From Leminorella grimontii ATCC 33999 = DSM 5078 (GTDB lineage: Bacteria; Pseudomonadota; Gammaproteobacteria; Enterobacterales; Enterobacteriaceae), in assembly GCF_000439085.1 (NCBI RefSeq), contig NZ_AUUA01000001.1, forward strand, positions 496,001 through 560,000: a DNA stretch of 64,000 nucleotides, written 5' to 3'. Below are positions 46,092 through 55,185 of the stretch, piece after piece; positions within the stretch are counted from its first letter, which is position 1; the number at the start of each line of letters is the position of its first letter. The position numbers and the translations under genes were made by a program. The notes under the pieces are model-generated. The model did not search any database, had not been told where the DNA came from, and worked only from the letters and a program-made list of their open reading frames with translations.

Positions 46092-46105
46092 TATAACCGA
46101 TATGA

Positions 46106-46855
46106 CTATTCGGGCTGATTCTGCCCGGCCAAGTCGGCCAGCGTGTCAATATCCTGAATCGTAATGTATTTACCCTTCACGCTCAGAATGTCGCTTTTCT
46201 GGAAGCGCCCAAGCAGGCGGCTGATGGTTTCTACGGTCAAACCGAGGTAGTTGCCTATGTCTCCCCGCGTCATCGTTAGCCGGAACTCCCTGGGGGAGAA
46301 ACCGCGCTGGGCAAAGCGGCGGGACAGGTTATAAATAAAGGCGGCCAGCCGCTCTTCGGCATTTTTCTTGGAAAGGAGCAGGATCATATCCTGATCGCCT
46401 TTAATCTCGCCGCTCATCAGGCGCATGATTTGCTGGCGCAGGCTGGGCATCTTTCCGGACAGGTCGTCTAATATCTCATAGGGAATTTCACACACCATCG
46501 ACGTTTCCAGCGCCTGAGCGAAGCTAGGATGGATGTGCGTGCCAATGGCGTCAAAACCAACCAGATCGCCCGCCAGATGAAAGCCGGTAATTTGCTCATC
46601 GCCCTGTTCGGTGATGGTATAGCTCTTGATCGTGCCCGAGCGAATGGCGTACAGCGACTTAAGCTCGTCGCCGGCCTTGAAAAGAGCCTGACCTTTCTGG
46701 ATAGGCTTTTTACGCTCAATGATGTTGTCAAGTTGATTCAGTTCATGCTCATTCAGCGTAAAAGGGATGCATAGCGGACTGATGCAGCAATCCTGACAGT
46801 GAATTGCACATCCGCCTGACTGTATGCGCCGAATTGTTCGCTTTTCCGGAATCAT
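46106..46855 (-). CDS. fnr: FNR, oxygen-responsive transcription regulator
   Basis: FNR is the anaerobic switch. A 4Fe-4S cluster lets it dimerise and bind TTGAT-N4-ATCAA sites; oxygen destroys the cluster. The 249-residue protein keeps the cluster ligands Cys20, Cys23 and Cys29 in [14 protein letters not shown] and the distal cysteine in ETSMVCEIP (about 122). It also keeps the CRP-like beta roll, the dimer helix, and the helix-turn-helix recognition segment [15 protein letters not shown], where the E, S and R contacts sit. An extra cysteine at position 24 (Ser in E. coli) is a small difference. A dyad resembling an FNR box just upstream suggests autoregulation. Confidence 0.97.
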   Translation of the reverse strand: MIPEKRTIRRIQSGGCAIHCQDCCISPLCIPFTLNEHELNQLDNIIERKKPIQKGQALFKAGDELKSLYAIRSGTIKSYTITEQGDEQITGFHLAGDLVGFDAIGTHIHPSFAQALETSMVCEIPYEILDDLSGKMPSLRQQIMRLMSGEIKGDQDMILLLSKKNAEERLAAFIYNLSRRFAQRGFSPREFRLTMTRGDIGNYLGLTVETISRLLGRFQKSDILSVKGKYITIQDIDTLADLAGQNQPE

Positions 46856-46875
46856 AGGTTGTAACTCTGATTTAT

Positions 46876-46889
46876 TTGACGTGAGTCAA
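46876..46889. promoter_or_regulatory. FNR-type box upstream of fnr
   Basis: TTGACGTGAGTCAA has perfect 5-bp arms around a 4-bp spacer and matches the FNR consensus (TTGAT-N4-ATCAA) except for the innermost base of each arm. It lies 21-34 bases before the fnr ATG, the expected position for negative autoregulation as known in E. coli. Confidence 0.6.
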
Positions 46890-47478
46890 TTTTACCAGCT
46901 TTTTTTATAATAGGTAAGGCTTCACCAAAACTCCGAGATGTTCCCTTATGTTAAAAGGAGCATTTTGGAATAACGCTTTGTTTTAAATGTATTTTGATTC
47001 TTTTGCCTTTAAAGCGTGTGACTTAGGTGAATTAAAGTGAGGGATGAAACGCTTATTTTTTGAGCGATAAATGCGTTGGCTTGTTAAGAGAACGGGAACA
47101 AACAGGGGCTTAAACTATAGGGTGAAGTGAATTCAAGATGAAACGCTGCGTAAGCGGTGATAAAACAAAGATTATTTATCTTTAATTTAACAAATCTATC
47201 ATGATTGAGAGATATCGCGTAAAAACGGGAAGGAACTGACAGCATATTGGCAATATATCGACATACCCTGCATTACTTCCGCTCAACTTTAAACCCACTA
47301 ATTATTCCACATCGCCGTCGGGCGAGAAACGTAAAACAGCGTTTTCTTTGATCGCTAACAATCCCACGCGTTTAAGAAAGCCGTTTTACCACTCTACAAA
47401 GGCATCCAATTTGCCGCAGCAGCTTCTCCTGTCCCCATAGTTTGACAAAGATCAGGTTAATTATTTTCTCTAAGTCAG
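46890..47478. other. AT-rich intergenic region upstream of the iron-uptake operon
   Basis: About 590 bases between divergent fnr and fetM. I see no ORF with a good ribosome site, no RNA gene and no terminator hairpin. In E. coli the ogt gene lies on this side of fnr; it is absent here. Confidence 0.45.
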
Positions 47479-47498
47479 TATAATGAGAATAACTATCA
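47479..47498 (+). promoter_or_regulatory. Promoter -10 and Fur box of the iron-uptake operon
   Basis: A perfect -10 (TATAAT, 47479-47484) runs into TGAGAATAACTATCA (47484-47498), which fits the 7-1-7 Fur motif TGATAAT-N-ATTATCA at 12 of 14 arm positions. A Fur dimer here would cover the start of transcription and block it under iron-replete conditions. The -35 is weak. Confidence 0.75.
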
Positions 47499-47521
47499 TT
47501 GTAATAGCTAATATCATAACT

Positions 47522-49432
47522 ATGTCTATCTTGAAAAAAACGATTTTTCTTCTGATTGGATGGTGTGCGTTTAGTGCGATTGCTATGGCAACGGATTACC
47601 AACGGCTTACGGACGACATTCGTCAGCGCTTGGATAAAACCTCTCAGTTTTATCAGCAGCAGCAAATTGCCGAAGCCCGCACGGAAGTGCAGATGGCCTA
47701 TTTTGAGGTTTTTGAGAACCTTGAAGGCCCCATTCGCATCAACATCTCCGCCCAAAAGAGCTATCAGATGGAAGCCGCATTTGGCGAAATTCGCAAAATG
47801 ATCGGCGAAGGTAAGCCGCAGGCCGACGTTGACGCCAAGATTAACTGGCTGAAGGGCGAGTTGGACAGCGTTTTACCCGTGTTGAAGGATGGACATAAAC
47901 TCAGCGCAGAGCAGCAGCACGGTACGTACGACAACAGCGATATTGCGCCGTACTGGCAGCAGAGCTTTAAAACGATTGACGATTTGCTGGCGGAAGCGAT
48001 AACGCTTTATCAAAACGGAAACTATGCCGAGGCTCGCCGCAAAGTGCAGCAGGCGCAGTATGACGGCTTCAAAAATTCCGAAATGGAAATGTCCGTTCGT
48101 CAAAATCGCTCTTCGCAGCAGGCCGGCGATATTAACCGCCAGTTTAACGAGCTGATTAATATCAGCGGCGAAGCCGACAGGATGAATGACGTCAGCTACC
48201 GCATCACCACGCTGTTGCAGGATCTTGAAGACCTGCTGCCGGGTCTTCCCATCACGCGCGAAGAGCAACAGGCCGTCGCCGCGGCGGATACCGTTGCCGA
48301 CAGCGTTCCGGACGCTGACTGGTCCAAGGTCGTCACTGATATCGACGCCGCCGTTAAGGCCGCGCTGGCGCAGTATAAGGGTGGAGACGGCAAAGGGGCG
48401 ATGATGGCCATACAGGACGCCTACTTCGATCTGTTTGAAGCCAGCGGAATGGAGAATAAGATTGGTTCCCGCGACGCCGCATTTAAAACCCAAATAGAAA
48501 ACCACTTCACCCGAATGGTTAGCCAGATTAAGGCCGGTCAGCCAATAGAGAGCGTAGAGCAGCAGTCTCAAGCGCTGCAGACCGATCTTATGGCCGCCGT
48601 CGAGATGCTGGGCAGCGGCGCTCAAACGAGCTGGAGCCTTCTCATCTATAGCCTGCTTATTATCGTGCGCGAAGGGCTGGAGGCGCTGCTTATCGTGGCC
48701 GCCATCGTAGCCTATCTGGTGAAAAACAACCATCAGGACAAGCTTCCTCTGATCCGCCAGTCGGTCTACGTTGCTCTGCTGGCAAGCGTAGTGACGGCGG
48801 TGATATTCCAGTGGCTGTTTTCCAACTCCGGCGCCAGCCGTGAACTGCTGGAAGGCGTGACGATGCTGATTGCCGTAGTCATGCTGTTCTCCATGAGCTA
48901 CTGGCTGCTGTCAAAAGTCGAAGCGAAGCACTGGAAAGCCTACCTGGAAGGCAAGCTTTCAAACTCACTGTCTACGGGCTCTATCGTTGGGCTTTGGCTG
49001 ACCAGCTTCCTGGCGGTGTATCGTGAAGGAGCGGAGACGGTGCTGTTCTACTTTGCGCTGATGGGGGATTCGACAAGCGTCAGCGGGCATCTTTCTATTC
49101 TGGCAGGTTTCCTTATCGGCTGTGTGATCCTGCTGATTGCCTACGTGGTTATGCGCTTTAGCGTAGTTAAGCTGCCGCTTAAGCCGTTCTTTATGTTTAC
49201 CGGCTGCTTTATGTATCTGATGGCGTTTGTCTTCGCCGGCAAAGGCGTATTGGAGCTGATAGAAGGCAAGCTGTTCCAACCCACGCTAATAGCAGGAATG
49301 CCGGAAATCGTGTGGCTTGGCGTCTACCCCTATGTTGAAACGTTGATACCGCAGGCGGCGCTGATCGTTGCGGCGCTGATTGCCCTGTGGGTAATGAAAA
49401 ATAATTCGTCTCGCAAGGCGATAAATAACTAG
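47522..49432 (+). CDS. fetM: FTR1-family iron permease (FetM-like)
   Basis: The 636-residue protein has a signal peptide (about 1-22, FSAIAMA-T), a long helical periplasmic domain (about 23-375, with repeated Tyr-Glu/Asp pairs such as AYFEVFENLEGP and AYFDLFEASGMENK), and a membrane FTR1 domain (about 380-625) with seven helices. The two RExxE motifs that bind iron in FTR1 permeases are present: REGLE at about 383-387 and REGAE at about 501-505. This matches FetM of uropathogenic E. coli and Yersinia, which imports ferrous or oxidised iron. The ATG at 47522 gives a proper signal peptide; the in-frame ATG at 47483 falls inside the -10/Fur box and would extend it by 13 residues. Confidence 0.88.
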   Translation: MSILKKTIFLLIGWCAFSAIAMATDYQRLTDDIRQRLDKTSQFYQQQQIAEARTEVQMAYFEVFENLEGPIRINISAQKSYQMEAAFGEIRKMIGEGKPQADVDAKINWLKGELDSVLPVLKDGHKLSAEQQHGTYDNSDIAPYWQQSFKTIDDLLAEAITLYQNGNYAEARRKVQQAQYDGFKNSEMEMSVRQNRSSQQAGDINRQFNELINISGEADRMNDVSYRITTLLQDLEDLLPGLPITREEQQAVAAADTVADSVPDADWSKVVTDIDAAVKAALAQYKGGDGKGAMMAIQDAYFDLFEASGMENKIGSRDAAFKTQIENHFTRMVSQIKAGQPIESVEQQSQALQTDLMAAVEMLGSGAQTSWSLLIYSLLIIVREGLEALLIVAAIVAYLVKNNHQDKLPLIRQSVYVALLASVVTAVIFQWLFSNSGASRELLEGVTMLIAVVMLFSMSYWLLSKVEAKHWKAYLEGKLSNSLSTGSIVGLWLTSFLAVYREGAETVLFYFALMGDSTSVSGHLSILAGFLIGCVILLIAYVVMRFSVVKLPLKPFFMFTGCFMYLMAFVFAGKGVLELIEGKLFQPTLIAGMPEIVWLGVYPYVETLIPQAALIVAALIALWVMKNNSSRKAINN

Positions 49433-49526
49433 AAGCAATGTGGGCAATTCTACCTATGCCTTTAGTACCGCTTCTCTGGGGCGGCTAACGGATGTAATGA
49501 TTGTGACGATAAAGAGGATGGAAAAA

Positions 49527-50054
49527 ATGGCAATGAAGAAAACGTTTGTTACCGGTGCATTTATCGCCGGTTTGTTGACGGCGCCGGCGGCATTCGCTTT
49601 TAAAGAGTACCCTGCGGGTGAACCGGTAAAAATGAATGAGCTGGAGATCGCGGCGGTTTATTTGCAGCCGATAGACATGGAGCCGCGCGGAATGGGCCTG
49701 CCAGCCGCCAAGTCCGATATTCACCTGGAAGCGGATATTCACGCCATTGAGGGGAATAAAAACGGCTTCGGCGCCGGCGAATGGATGCCTTATCTGACTA
49801 TCTCCTACACGCTGGTTAACACCGATACCGGAGAGAAGCAGGAAGGCACATTCATGCCGATGGTTGCCGGCGACGGCCCGCACTACGGCGCAAACATCAA
49901 AATGATGGGCGTGGGCAACTATAAAGTGACCTATCACATTGAGCCGCCCTCAAAAGCGGGCATGCATCGTCATACCGACAGCGAAACCGGCGTTGGCCGC
50001 TGGTGGAAGCCTTTTGACGCCAGCTTTGAGTTTAAGTACGTCGGTCTGAACTGA
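49527..50054 (+). CDS. fetP: P19-family periplasmic iron/copper-binding protein (FetP-like)
   Basis: The 175-residue protein has a Sec signal (cleavage near AFA-F, about 25) and the P19/Tp34 immunoglobulin-like fold that binds copper and iron in the periplasm for transfer to the FTR1 permease. Conserved metal-site residues are visible: Glu in MNELEIAAVYLQP, Met51-type MDMEPRGMG, His in SDIHLEADIHA, His in GPHYGANIKMMG, and the HRHTD motif. The ATG at 49527, with AAGAGG nine bases upstream, is preferred to the far-upstream ATG of the open frame. It follows fetM by 94 bases; a hairpin lies after it. Confidence 0.88.
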   Translation: MAMKKTFVTGAFIAGLLTAPAAFAFKEYPAGEPVKMNELEIAAVYLQPIDMEPRGMGLPAAKSDIHLEADIHAIEGNKNGFGAGEWMPYLTISYTLVNTDTGEKQEGTFMPMVAGDGPHYGANIKMMGVGNYKVTYHIEPPSKAGMHRHTDSETGVGRWWKPFDASFEFKYVGLN

Positions 50055-50067
50055 AATAGCGCGTTTA

Positions 50068-50094
50068 GCCGGAAGGGTGTGAAGCCCTTCCGGC
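50068..50094 (+). terminator. Hairpin inside the iron operon, possible partial terminator
   Basis: GCCGGAAGGG / CCCTTCCGGC is a perfect 10-bp stem with a 7-base loop, 13 bases after fetP. Only CGTATTCTTT follows, so it probably lowers rather than stops transcription of the downstream ABC genes, or protects the fetMP message from decay. Confidence 0.6.
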
Positions 50095-50169
50095 CGTATT
50101 CTTTAATCACTGTGATTGCAGTGGTCGCCATAAAAATAGGGGAAGCGTTCCGGCCTTTGCGGTCTGGGC

Positions 50170-51558
50170 GTGAAACAGATATCTATGATGAACTATTTTC
50201 TGGTTTCGGTTCTGCAGGCGTTTTTACCCGTTTCTCTCCTGCTGGGAGTTAGCTGGGCGCCACGTCAGGCGCCGGGACTGCGTCCCGTCGTGTGGTTAAG
50301 CCTGTTGGGCTTTCTGGTCGGGGCGTTCGCCGGCATTCATTTCCCCCGTTCACAGCAGTGGACGCTGTTTTTTACGCTGTTCCAACTGGCTTCCATCGTG
50401 CTGTTTTTAGTAAGCCAGCGCGTTTCTTCACGGCGAGTCGGCTATTTCTGGCTGTTTATCCTGATTCTTCTCTCCTCCGTACGCTGGGGCCAAACGCCCA
50501 ACCTGAGCGCTATCACCGCGACCGGCGTGGTGAATACGGATCTTATACTCAACGTCAGCGCCGTCCTGGGCGGCATCGCGTTCGTTGCGGCCTCCGCTGC
50601 GCTTATCGCCGCCTGCGTTAGCCAACTGCGCTTTTTACGCTGGCCTCTGATTATTGCGCTTGCATTAATTCTGCTGGCGCCGGTATCCGGCGAGCTGATG
50701 TTGGCGCTGATGAAGCTTCAGGCGATAGGGCTGACCAAGTCGCTTTTGAGCTATGTGGCTAAGGTCACCAACGCCTGGGCGCTGATTAACTACGTCAGCG
50801 CGCTTATTTTACTGATAACCGTGCTGGTTTATCTCTTGCGCGTAGTCATTCCCAGAGCAAAAGAGCGGGTTCAGAGCGACCCTATTGCGCATCGGAAAGC
50901 GCTGGCCCGCTATTTCGAGGCCCGTCGAACGATGGTTGTAACGCTGCTTCTGGCCGCCGCCGCCTTTGGCGCTCAGCTTTATTGGGATAAGGTGGCGTCC
51001 CAGCCGCCGCGCCTGTCGGAGGCTCAGCCCGTATTGTTGGCTGATGACGGCATGGTTCATATCCCCATTGAGCAAGTAAAGGACGGCAAACTTCACCGCT
51101 TCGTCTGGGTCGCTGACGACGGTAAAGCCGTACGCTTTTTTGTCATCAATCGCTATCCGGACAAGCTTCGGCTGGGCGTTGTGTTCGACGCCTGCCTGCT
51201 GTGCGGCGATCAGGGATACGTGATGGAAGGCAATCAGGTCATCTGCGTGGCGTGCGACGTACACATTTTTATTCCGTCCATTGGTAAACCGGGCGGCTGC
51301 AACCCAGTGCCGATTGACGAATGGTCAATGACGGACACCGAACTGACCATTGGCAAGAAGGCGCTTGAATCCGGGCTTAACTATTTCAATACCGTCATTA
51401 CGCTGGAGGTTACCGATCCCGTTGACGGCAGCCGTTTGACCAACACCAAGGCCGAACATCGTTACACCTTCGCCGGTAAAACCTACTTTTTCTCAAACGA
51501 GGCGAACTTTGAGGCTTTCAGAGACAACCCGGAAAAATACGTTCAGGAGGCTAAGTAA
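50170..51558 (+). CDS. DUF2318 membrane protein with C-terminal YHS-like domain
   Basis: The 462-residue protein starts with about eight hydrophobic helices (1-265) and ends in a periplasmic domain of the DUF2318 type, with a Cys-rich core: CLLC (about 342-345), CVAC (about 361-364) and GGC (about 377). The last 35 residues (YTFAGKTYFFSNEANFEAFRDNPEKYVQEA) resemble a YHS/TRASH domain, often a metal-binding or transport-linked module. Equivalent genes occur in P19 iron operons (for example Campylobacter). A role in moving electrons or metal for iron reduction is an inference. The GTG at 50170 or ATG at 50185 could be the start; neither has a strong ribosome site. Confidence 0.8.
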   Translation: MKQISMMNYFLVSVLQAFLPVSLLLGVSWAPRQAPGLRPVVWLSLLGFLVGAFAGIHFPRSQQWTLFFTLFQLASIVLFLVSQRVSSRRVGYFWLFILILLSSVRWGQTPNLSAITATGVVNTDLILNVSAVLGGIAFVAASAALIAACVSQLRFLRWPLIIALALILLAPVSGELMLALMKLQAIGLTKSLLSYVAKVTNAWALINYVSALILLITVLVYLLRVVIPRAKERVQSDPIAHRKALARYFEARRTMVVTLLLAAAAFGAQLYWDKVASQPPRLSEAQPVLLADDGMVHIPIEQVKDGKLHRFVWVADDGKAVRFFVINRYPDKLRLGVVFDACLLCGDQGYVMEGNQVICVACDVHIFIPSIGKPGGCNPVPIDEWSMTDTELTIGKKALESGLNYFNTVITLEVTDPVDGSRLTNTKAEHRYTFAGKTYFFSNEANFEAFRDNPEKYVQEAK

Positions 51559-51560
51559 TC

Positions 51561-52841
51561 ATGCTATGGCGAATGCTGCGCCAGTCCTGGTCGCGCAACG
51601 TAGGCAAAAAATCGCTGGCGGTAGTCACCATTTTTCTGGCAGCCGGACTGATATCCGCGCTGTTGGCAGTATCTATCGATATCGGCGACAAGATGGCCCG
51701 AGAGATGAAGTCTTACGGCGCAAATATTCTGATCGAGCCCGCCGGACAGGCGACGCTGCCGGCGCTGTTTGGCGAAAAGAGCAATCCGCTGGCCGGGCAG
51801 GAGTTTCTGGACGAAGCCGAACTGCCCAATATAAAGGACATCTTCTGGCGTAATAACATTATCGGCTTTGCGCCGCTGCTCAGCGGCGAAGTTAGCGTAC
51901 AGGGGCATAGCGTCATCGCGCTAGGCACGTTCTTCGATCGGGCCGTCGACGTACCCGATGAAGAGGACTATCACACCGGTCAGAAAACGGTGAGTCCCTA
52001 TTGGCAGGTCAGCGGCAAGTGGCCTAAAGAAGAGGGCGATGCCGTTGAAGCGCTGGTCGGGCAACAGCTCGCTCAGCAGACCGGCTGGAAGATCGGCGAT
52101 CGTTTGAGCGTTAAGGGGCCAAAAGGCAGTCTGGAGGTCGTCGTTAGCGGCATTTTGGCCAGCGGCGGCGATGAAGAGCAGCAGCTCGTCATGCCGCTGG
52201 CTCAGGTTCAAACGCTGCTAGGGCTGCCGGGTAAAGTGCAGGCGGTTCGCGTTTCAGCGCTGACCGTGCCGGAAAACGAGCTTTCACGCAAAGCGCGCGC
52301 CGATCTGGAGTCGCTGGATGCGGAAGAGTATGACCTGTGGTACTGCACCGCCTATGTGTCTTCCATCGCTCACCAGTTGGAAGAGGCGATTTCCGGCTCG
52401 GGGGTTCGCCCCATCTGGCAGGTGGCTGCGTCAGAAGGCATCGTTATCGAAAAGATTCAACTGCTTCTGGCCGTTGTTACGTTAGCTGCGCTGCTGGCGT
52501 CGGCGATGGGTATTGCGTCGCTGATGACCAGCAACATTATGGAGCGCACGCGAGAGATAGGCTTGATGAAAGCGCTAGGCGCCAGGCAGTGGCAAATTAT
52601 GACGCTGTTCTATCTGGAGGCCGCCATGAGCGGCGTTATCGGCGGACTATTCGGCTGCCTGGCCGGATGGGGGCTGGCGAAGGGCATCGGTATGATGCTG
52701 TTTGACGCGCCGCTGAGCTTTGCCTGGATTGTCGTTCCCTGCGTGCTGGCGCTGTCGGTGTTGATTGCGCTGGTCGGTACGTGGTTCCCGGCGCGTAGAA
52801 TCGCCTATCTTTATCCGGTGGAGGTGCTGTATGGCCGCTAA
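51561..52841 (+). CDS. ABC transporter permease, FtsX/MacB type (first)
   Basis: The 426-residue protein has a first membrane helix (about 18-40), a large periplasmic MacB-PCD-like domain (about 45-285, with LAQQTGWKIGDRLSVKGPKG), and three helices of the FtsX domain at the C-terminus (about 300-420: SAMGIASLMTSNIMERTREIGLMKALGARQWQI). GGAGG precedes the ATG two bases after the DUF2318 stop. It pairs with the next permease and the ATPase. FtsX-type complexes usually transmit force or extract molecules rather than import solutes. Confidence 0.85.
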   Translation: MLWRMLRQSWSRNVGKKSLAVVTIFLAAGLISALLAVSIDIGDKMAREMKSYGANILIEPAGQATLPALFGEKSNPLAGQEFLDEAELPNIKDIFWRNNIIGFAPLLSGEVSVQGHSVIALGTFFDRAVDVPDEEDYHTGQKTVSPYWQVSGKWPKEEGDAVEALVGQQLAQQTGWKIGDRLSVKGPKGSLEVVVSGILASGGDEEQQLVMPLAQVQTLLGLPGKVQAVRVSALTVPENELSRKARADLESLDAEEYDLWYCTAYVSSIAHQLEEAISGSGVRPIWQVAASEGIVIEKIQLLLAVVTLAALLASAMGIASLMTSNIMERTREIGLMKALGARQWQIMTLFYLEAAMSGVIGGLFGCLAGWGLAKGIGMMLFDAPLSFAWIVVPCVLALSVLIALVGTWFPARRIAYLYPVEVLYGR

Positions 52842-53964
52842 GGCACAAAGCATGTTCTGGCGCCTGGTGTGGCGAGCGCTCAGGCTTCGCATGCAGCGCG
52901 TCGTCGTGGTCTTCGCCGCGCTGGCGGTAGGGGCAGCGATAGTGACCGCGATGTCCGCCGTCTACTTTGATATCAACGCCAAAATGAGCCAGGAACTGCG
53001 CACCTTTGGCGCCAACTTTTATATCGGGCCGGGGCATGGGCACACCATGGAGCAGGCCGAGTACCAAAAGATTATGGACGGGTCTTCGAAAGATATCGTC
53101 AATGCGGGAACGCCCTATCTGTATGGGACAGCTCGAACGGAGCTTGAAAAGGTGGTTGTGATGGGCGTGTGGTTTGAGTCGCTCAAGCAGATCGTTCCTT
53201 ACTGGCAGGTTACGGGGAACTGGATCGGCGTGAGCTTTGACGATCGTAACGCCATGATAGGTTACAAGCTGGCCAACCGCCTTGAGTTAAAGGTGGGCGA
53301 TACGGTGGTGTTGGTTGACGGCGACAGAAAAAAGCCGCTGCAGATTAAGGGCATCGTTGAAGCCGGAGACGCAACGGACAACGTGCTGATTATTAATCTG
53401 CCGCTGGCGCAAAGCTGGTTGAATCAGCCGAACGTCATCAGCCACGCGCTGCTGAGCGTTAATAATGAACAAGGGCAGGTAGATGCCTTTGCCGAAAGGC
53501 TGCAGGCTGACTACCCCAATCTTGAAATTCGCCCCATTCGTAAGGTTTCCGCCTCGGAAGGCCAGGTGTTGGACAAGATCAAAGGGCTAATGGGGCTGGT
53601 TTCGTTAGTCATTCTGGTGCTTTCAACGCTATGCGTGAATACCACGCTAATGGCTATCGTCAGCGAGCGTTCTCGCGAGTTCGCGCTGCAAAAAGCGCTG
53701 GGCGCTAAGGGCCGCGACATCGTGCGGCAGATTGTAACGGAAACGCTGATAGTGGCCCTGTTTGCCGCCGCCGTCGGCATCGTCATTGGCTACGTCTTGG
53801 CACAGATCCTTGGTCAAACGGTATTCTCTGCAGCGATTGGGCTTCGGGTTCAGGTTATACCGCTCACGCTGGCGCTTTCTCTGCTGGTGGCGCTGATCGC
53901 CGCCGTTCTGCCAACCTATCGCGCCGTCAAGATTGAGCCGGCTAAAGTATTAAAAGGAGAGTAG
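52831..53964 (+). CDS. ABC transporter permease, FtsX/MacB type (second)
   Basis: The 377-residue permease has one N-terminal helix (about 21-43), a periplasmic MacB-like domain (about 45-240), and three C-terminal FtsX helices (about 250-370, with ERSREFALQKALGAKGRDIVRQIVTE). The ATG at 52831, preceded by GGAGGTGCTGT, overlaps the first permease by 11 bases, so the two are translationally coupled. The frame opens 66 bases earlier, inside the preceding gene, without support. Confidence 0.87.
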   Translation: MAAKAQSMFWRLVWRALRLRMQRVVVVFAALAVGAAIVTAMSAVYFDINAKMSQELRTFGANFYIGPGHGHTMEQAEYQKIMDGSSKDIVNAGTPYLYGTARTELEKVVVMGVWFESLKQIVPYWQVTGNWIGVSFDDRNAMIGYKLANRLELKVGDTVVLVDGDRKKPLQIKGIVEAGDATDNVLIINLPLAQSWLNQPNVISHALLSVNNEQGQVDAFAERLQADYPNLEIRPIRKVSASEGQVLDKIKGLMGLVSLVILVLSTLCVNTTLMAIVSERSREFALQKALGAKGRDIVRQIVTETLIVALFAAAVGIVIGYVLAQILGQTVFSAAIGLRVQVIPLTLALSLLVALIAAVLPTYRAVKIEPAKVLKGE

Positions 53965-53966
53965 CG

Positions 53967-54689
53967 GTGATGCAACAGCAATCAAATATTCAAGCGCCAT
54001 CGCCGTGGGTGATAGAAACCCGGCACCTGTATAAGCGTTTTGGCCAGGTTATCGCGCTGGATGACATTAACCTGCACATCAAGCGCGGGGAGTTTGTTGC
54101 CATTATGGGCGCATCAGGCTCTGGAAAAACGACGCTGATGAACATTCTGACCTGCCTGGATACGGCTAGCGAAGGGCAGGTGTTGCTGGACGGCGTTGAC
54201 GCCGCAAAGCTGGATGAAGAGGGACGTCGCGCCTTTCGAGCCGATAAAATCGGGCTGGTGTTTCAACAGTTTCACCTGATCCCGTTTTTAACCGCGTTGG
54301 AAAACGTCATGCTGGCGCAACACTATCACAGCGTGGTGGACGAAAAGGCCGCGCGTAAGGTTCTGGCGCAGGTTGGGCTCGATCACCGCGTCGATCATCT
54401 GCCTAGCCAGCTTTCCGGCGGCGAACAGCAGAGGGTTTGTATTGCCCGGGCGCTGGTTAACGAACCGCCGGTTATCTTTGCCGATGAGCCGACCGGAAAC
54501 CTTGACGAACAGAACGAAAAACTGGTTTTGGGGCTGTTAACGGATTTGCACAAGCAGGGCAGAACTATCGTTATGGTTACCCACAACCCGGAGCTGGGGC
54601 GCTTTACCGACAGAATTATTCGCCTACAGCACGGAAAATACCTTGGCGAAGAGGTGAATCGTCAGGAGGCAGAACAGCATGTTGGCTGA
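53967..54689 (+). CDS. ABC transporter ATPase, LolD/MacB type
   Basis: The 240-residue ATPase has Walker A GASGSGKTTLMN, Q-loop LVFQQFHLIPFLTALENV, signature LSGGEQQRVCIARAL, Walker B VIFADEPTGNLD, and the H-loop in VTHNP. This is the LolD/FtsE/MacB class that works with FtsX permeases. It starts two bases after the second permease; GTG 53967 or ATG 53970 is possible, both served by AGGAGA. The TlpA gene overlaps its end by 11 bases. Confidence 0.9.
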   Translation: MMQQQSNIQAPSPWVIETRHLYKRFGQVIALDDINLHIKRGEFVAIMGASGSGKTTLMNILTCLDTASEGQVLLDGVDAAKLDEEGRRAFRADKIGLVFQQFHLIPFLTALENVMLAQHYHSVVDEKAARKVLAQVGLDHRVDHLPSQLSGGEQQRVCIARALVNEPPVIFADEPTGNLDEQNEKLVLGLLTDLHKQGRTIVMVTHNPELGRFTDRIIRLQHGKYLGEEVNRQEAEQHVG

Positions 54690-55185
54690 AATGAACAGGT
54701 GGACGGTCGCGGCTTTGCTTGGCGTTTCACTGCTGCTCGGCGGCTGTAAGGAAGAAACGGCAAAAGTGGGGGAGGCTGCGCCGACGCTGGCCGTCTACGA
54801 TCTGCAGGGCAATCAGGCCTCCCTTGCCCAATGGCAGGGTAAATACGTGTATCTTAACTTTTGGGCTTCAAACTGCGGAGGTTGCCTGGTCGAGATGCCT
54901 ACGCTTGAAAAGCTCAGCAAGGATTTTCACGACAGTATAGTGGTCGTTGGCATAAATACGGACAGAGGCGACTTTAACGTTGAGGCGTTATTAAACGACT
55001 TAAACGTGACGTTTCCTAACGTGAAAGATCAGCTGGCGATTACTCAGGAACGTTATCAGGTTATTGGTACGCCGACGGCCTTTCTTATCGGGCCCGATGG
55101 AAAGCTGCTTGCTCAATACGTTGGCATGATGAAAGAGCCTCAGTTGGCCGCCATTTTTGAGCGTACGAGAGGAGTGCAGCCTTGA
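54679..55185 (+). CDS. TlpA-like thioredoxin-fold lipoprotein
   Basis: The 168-residue protein has a lipoprotein signal (SLLLGG-C23) followed by a thioredoxin domain (about 30-165) with the redox pair C-G-G-C in FWASNCGGCLVEMPTL (about 71-74) and a cis-proline loop GTPTAFLIG. This is the TlpA/ResA group of periplasmic thiol-disulfide reductases. It begins inside the ATPase gene after GGAGG and ends overlapping the cytochrome start by 4 bases. P19 operons elsewhere carry one or two thioredoxin-like proteins; here the second place is taken by a cytochrome. It may keep cysteines of the DUF2318 protein reduced. Confidence 0.85.
   Translation: MLAEMNRWTVAALLGVSLLLGGCKEETAKVGEAAPTLAVYDLQGNQASLAQWQGKYVYLNFWASNCGGCLVEMPTLEKLSKDFHDSIVVVGINTDRGDFNVEALLNDLNVTFPNVKDQLAITQERYQVIGTPTAFLIGPDGKLLAQYVGMMKEPQLAAIFERTRGVQP

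Noticed and set aside
47873-48733. 286-codon open frame opposite fetM
   Set aside because: It overlaps the FTR1 gene fully and has no domain or ribosome site.
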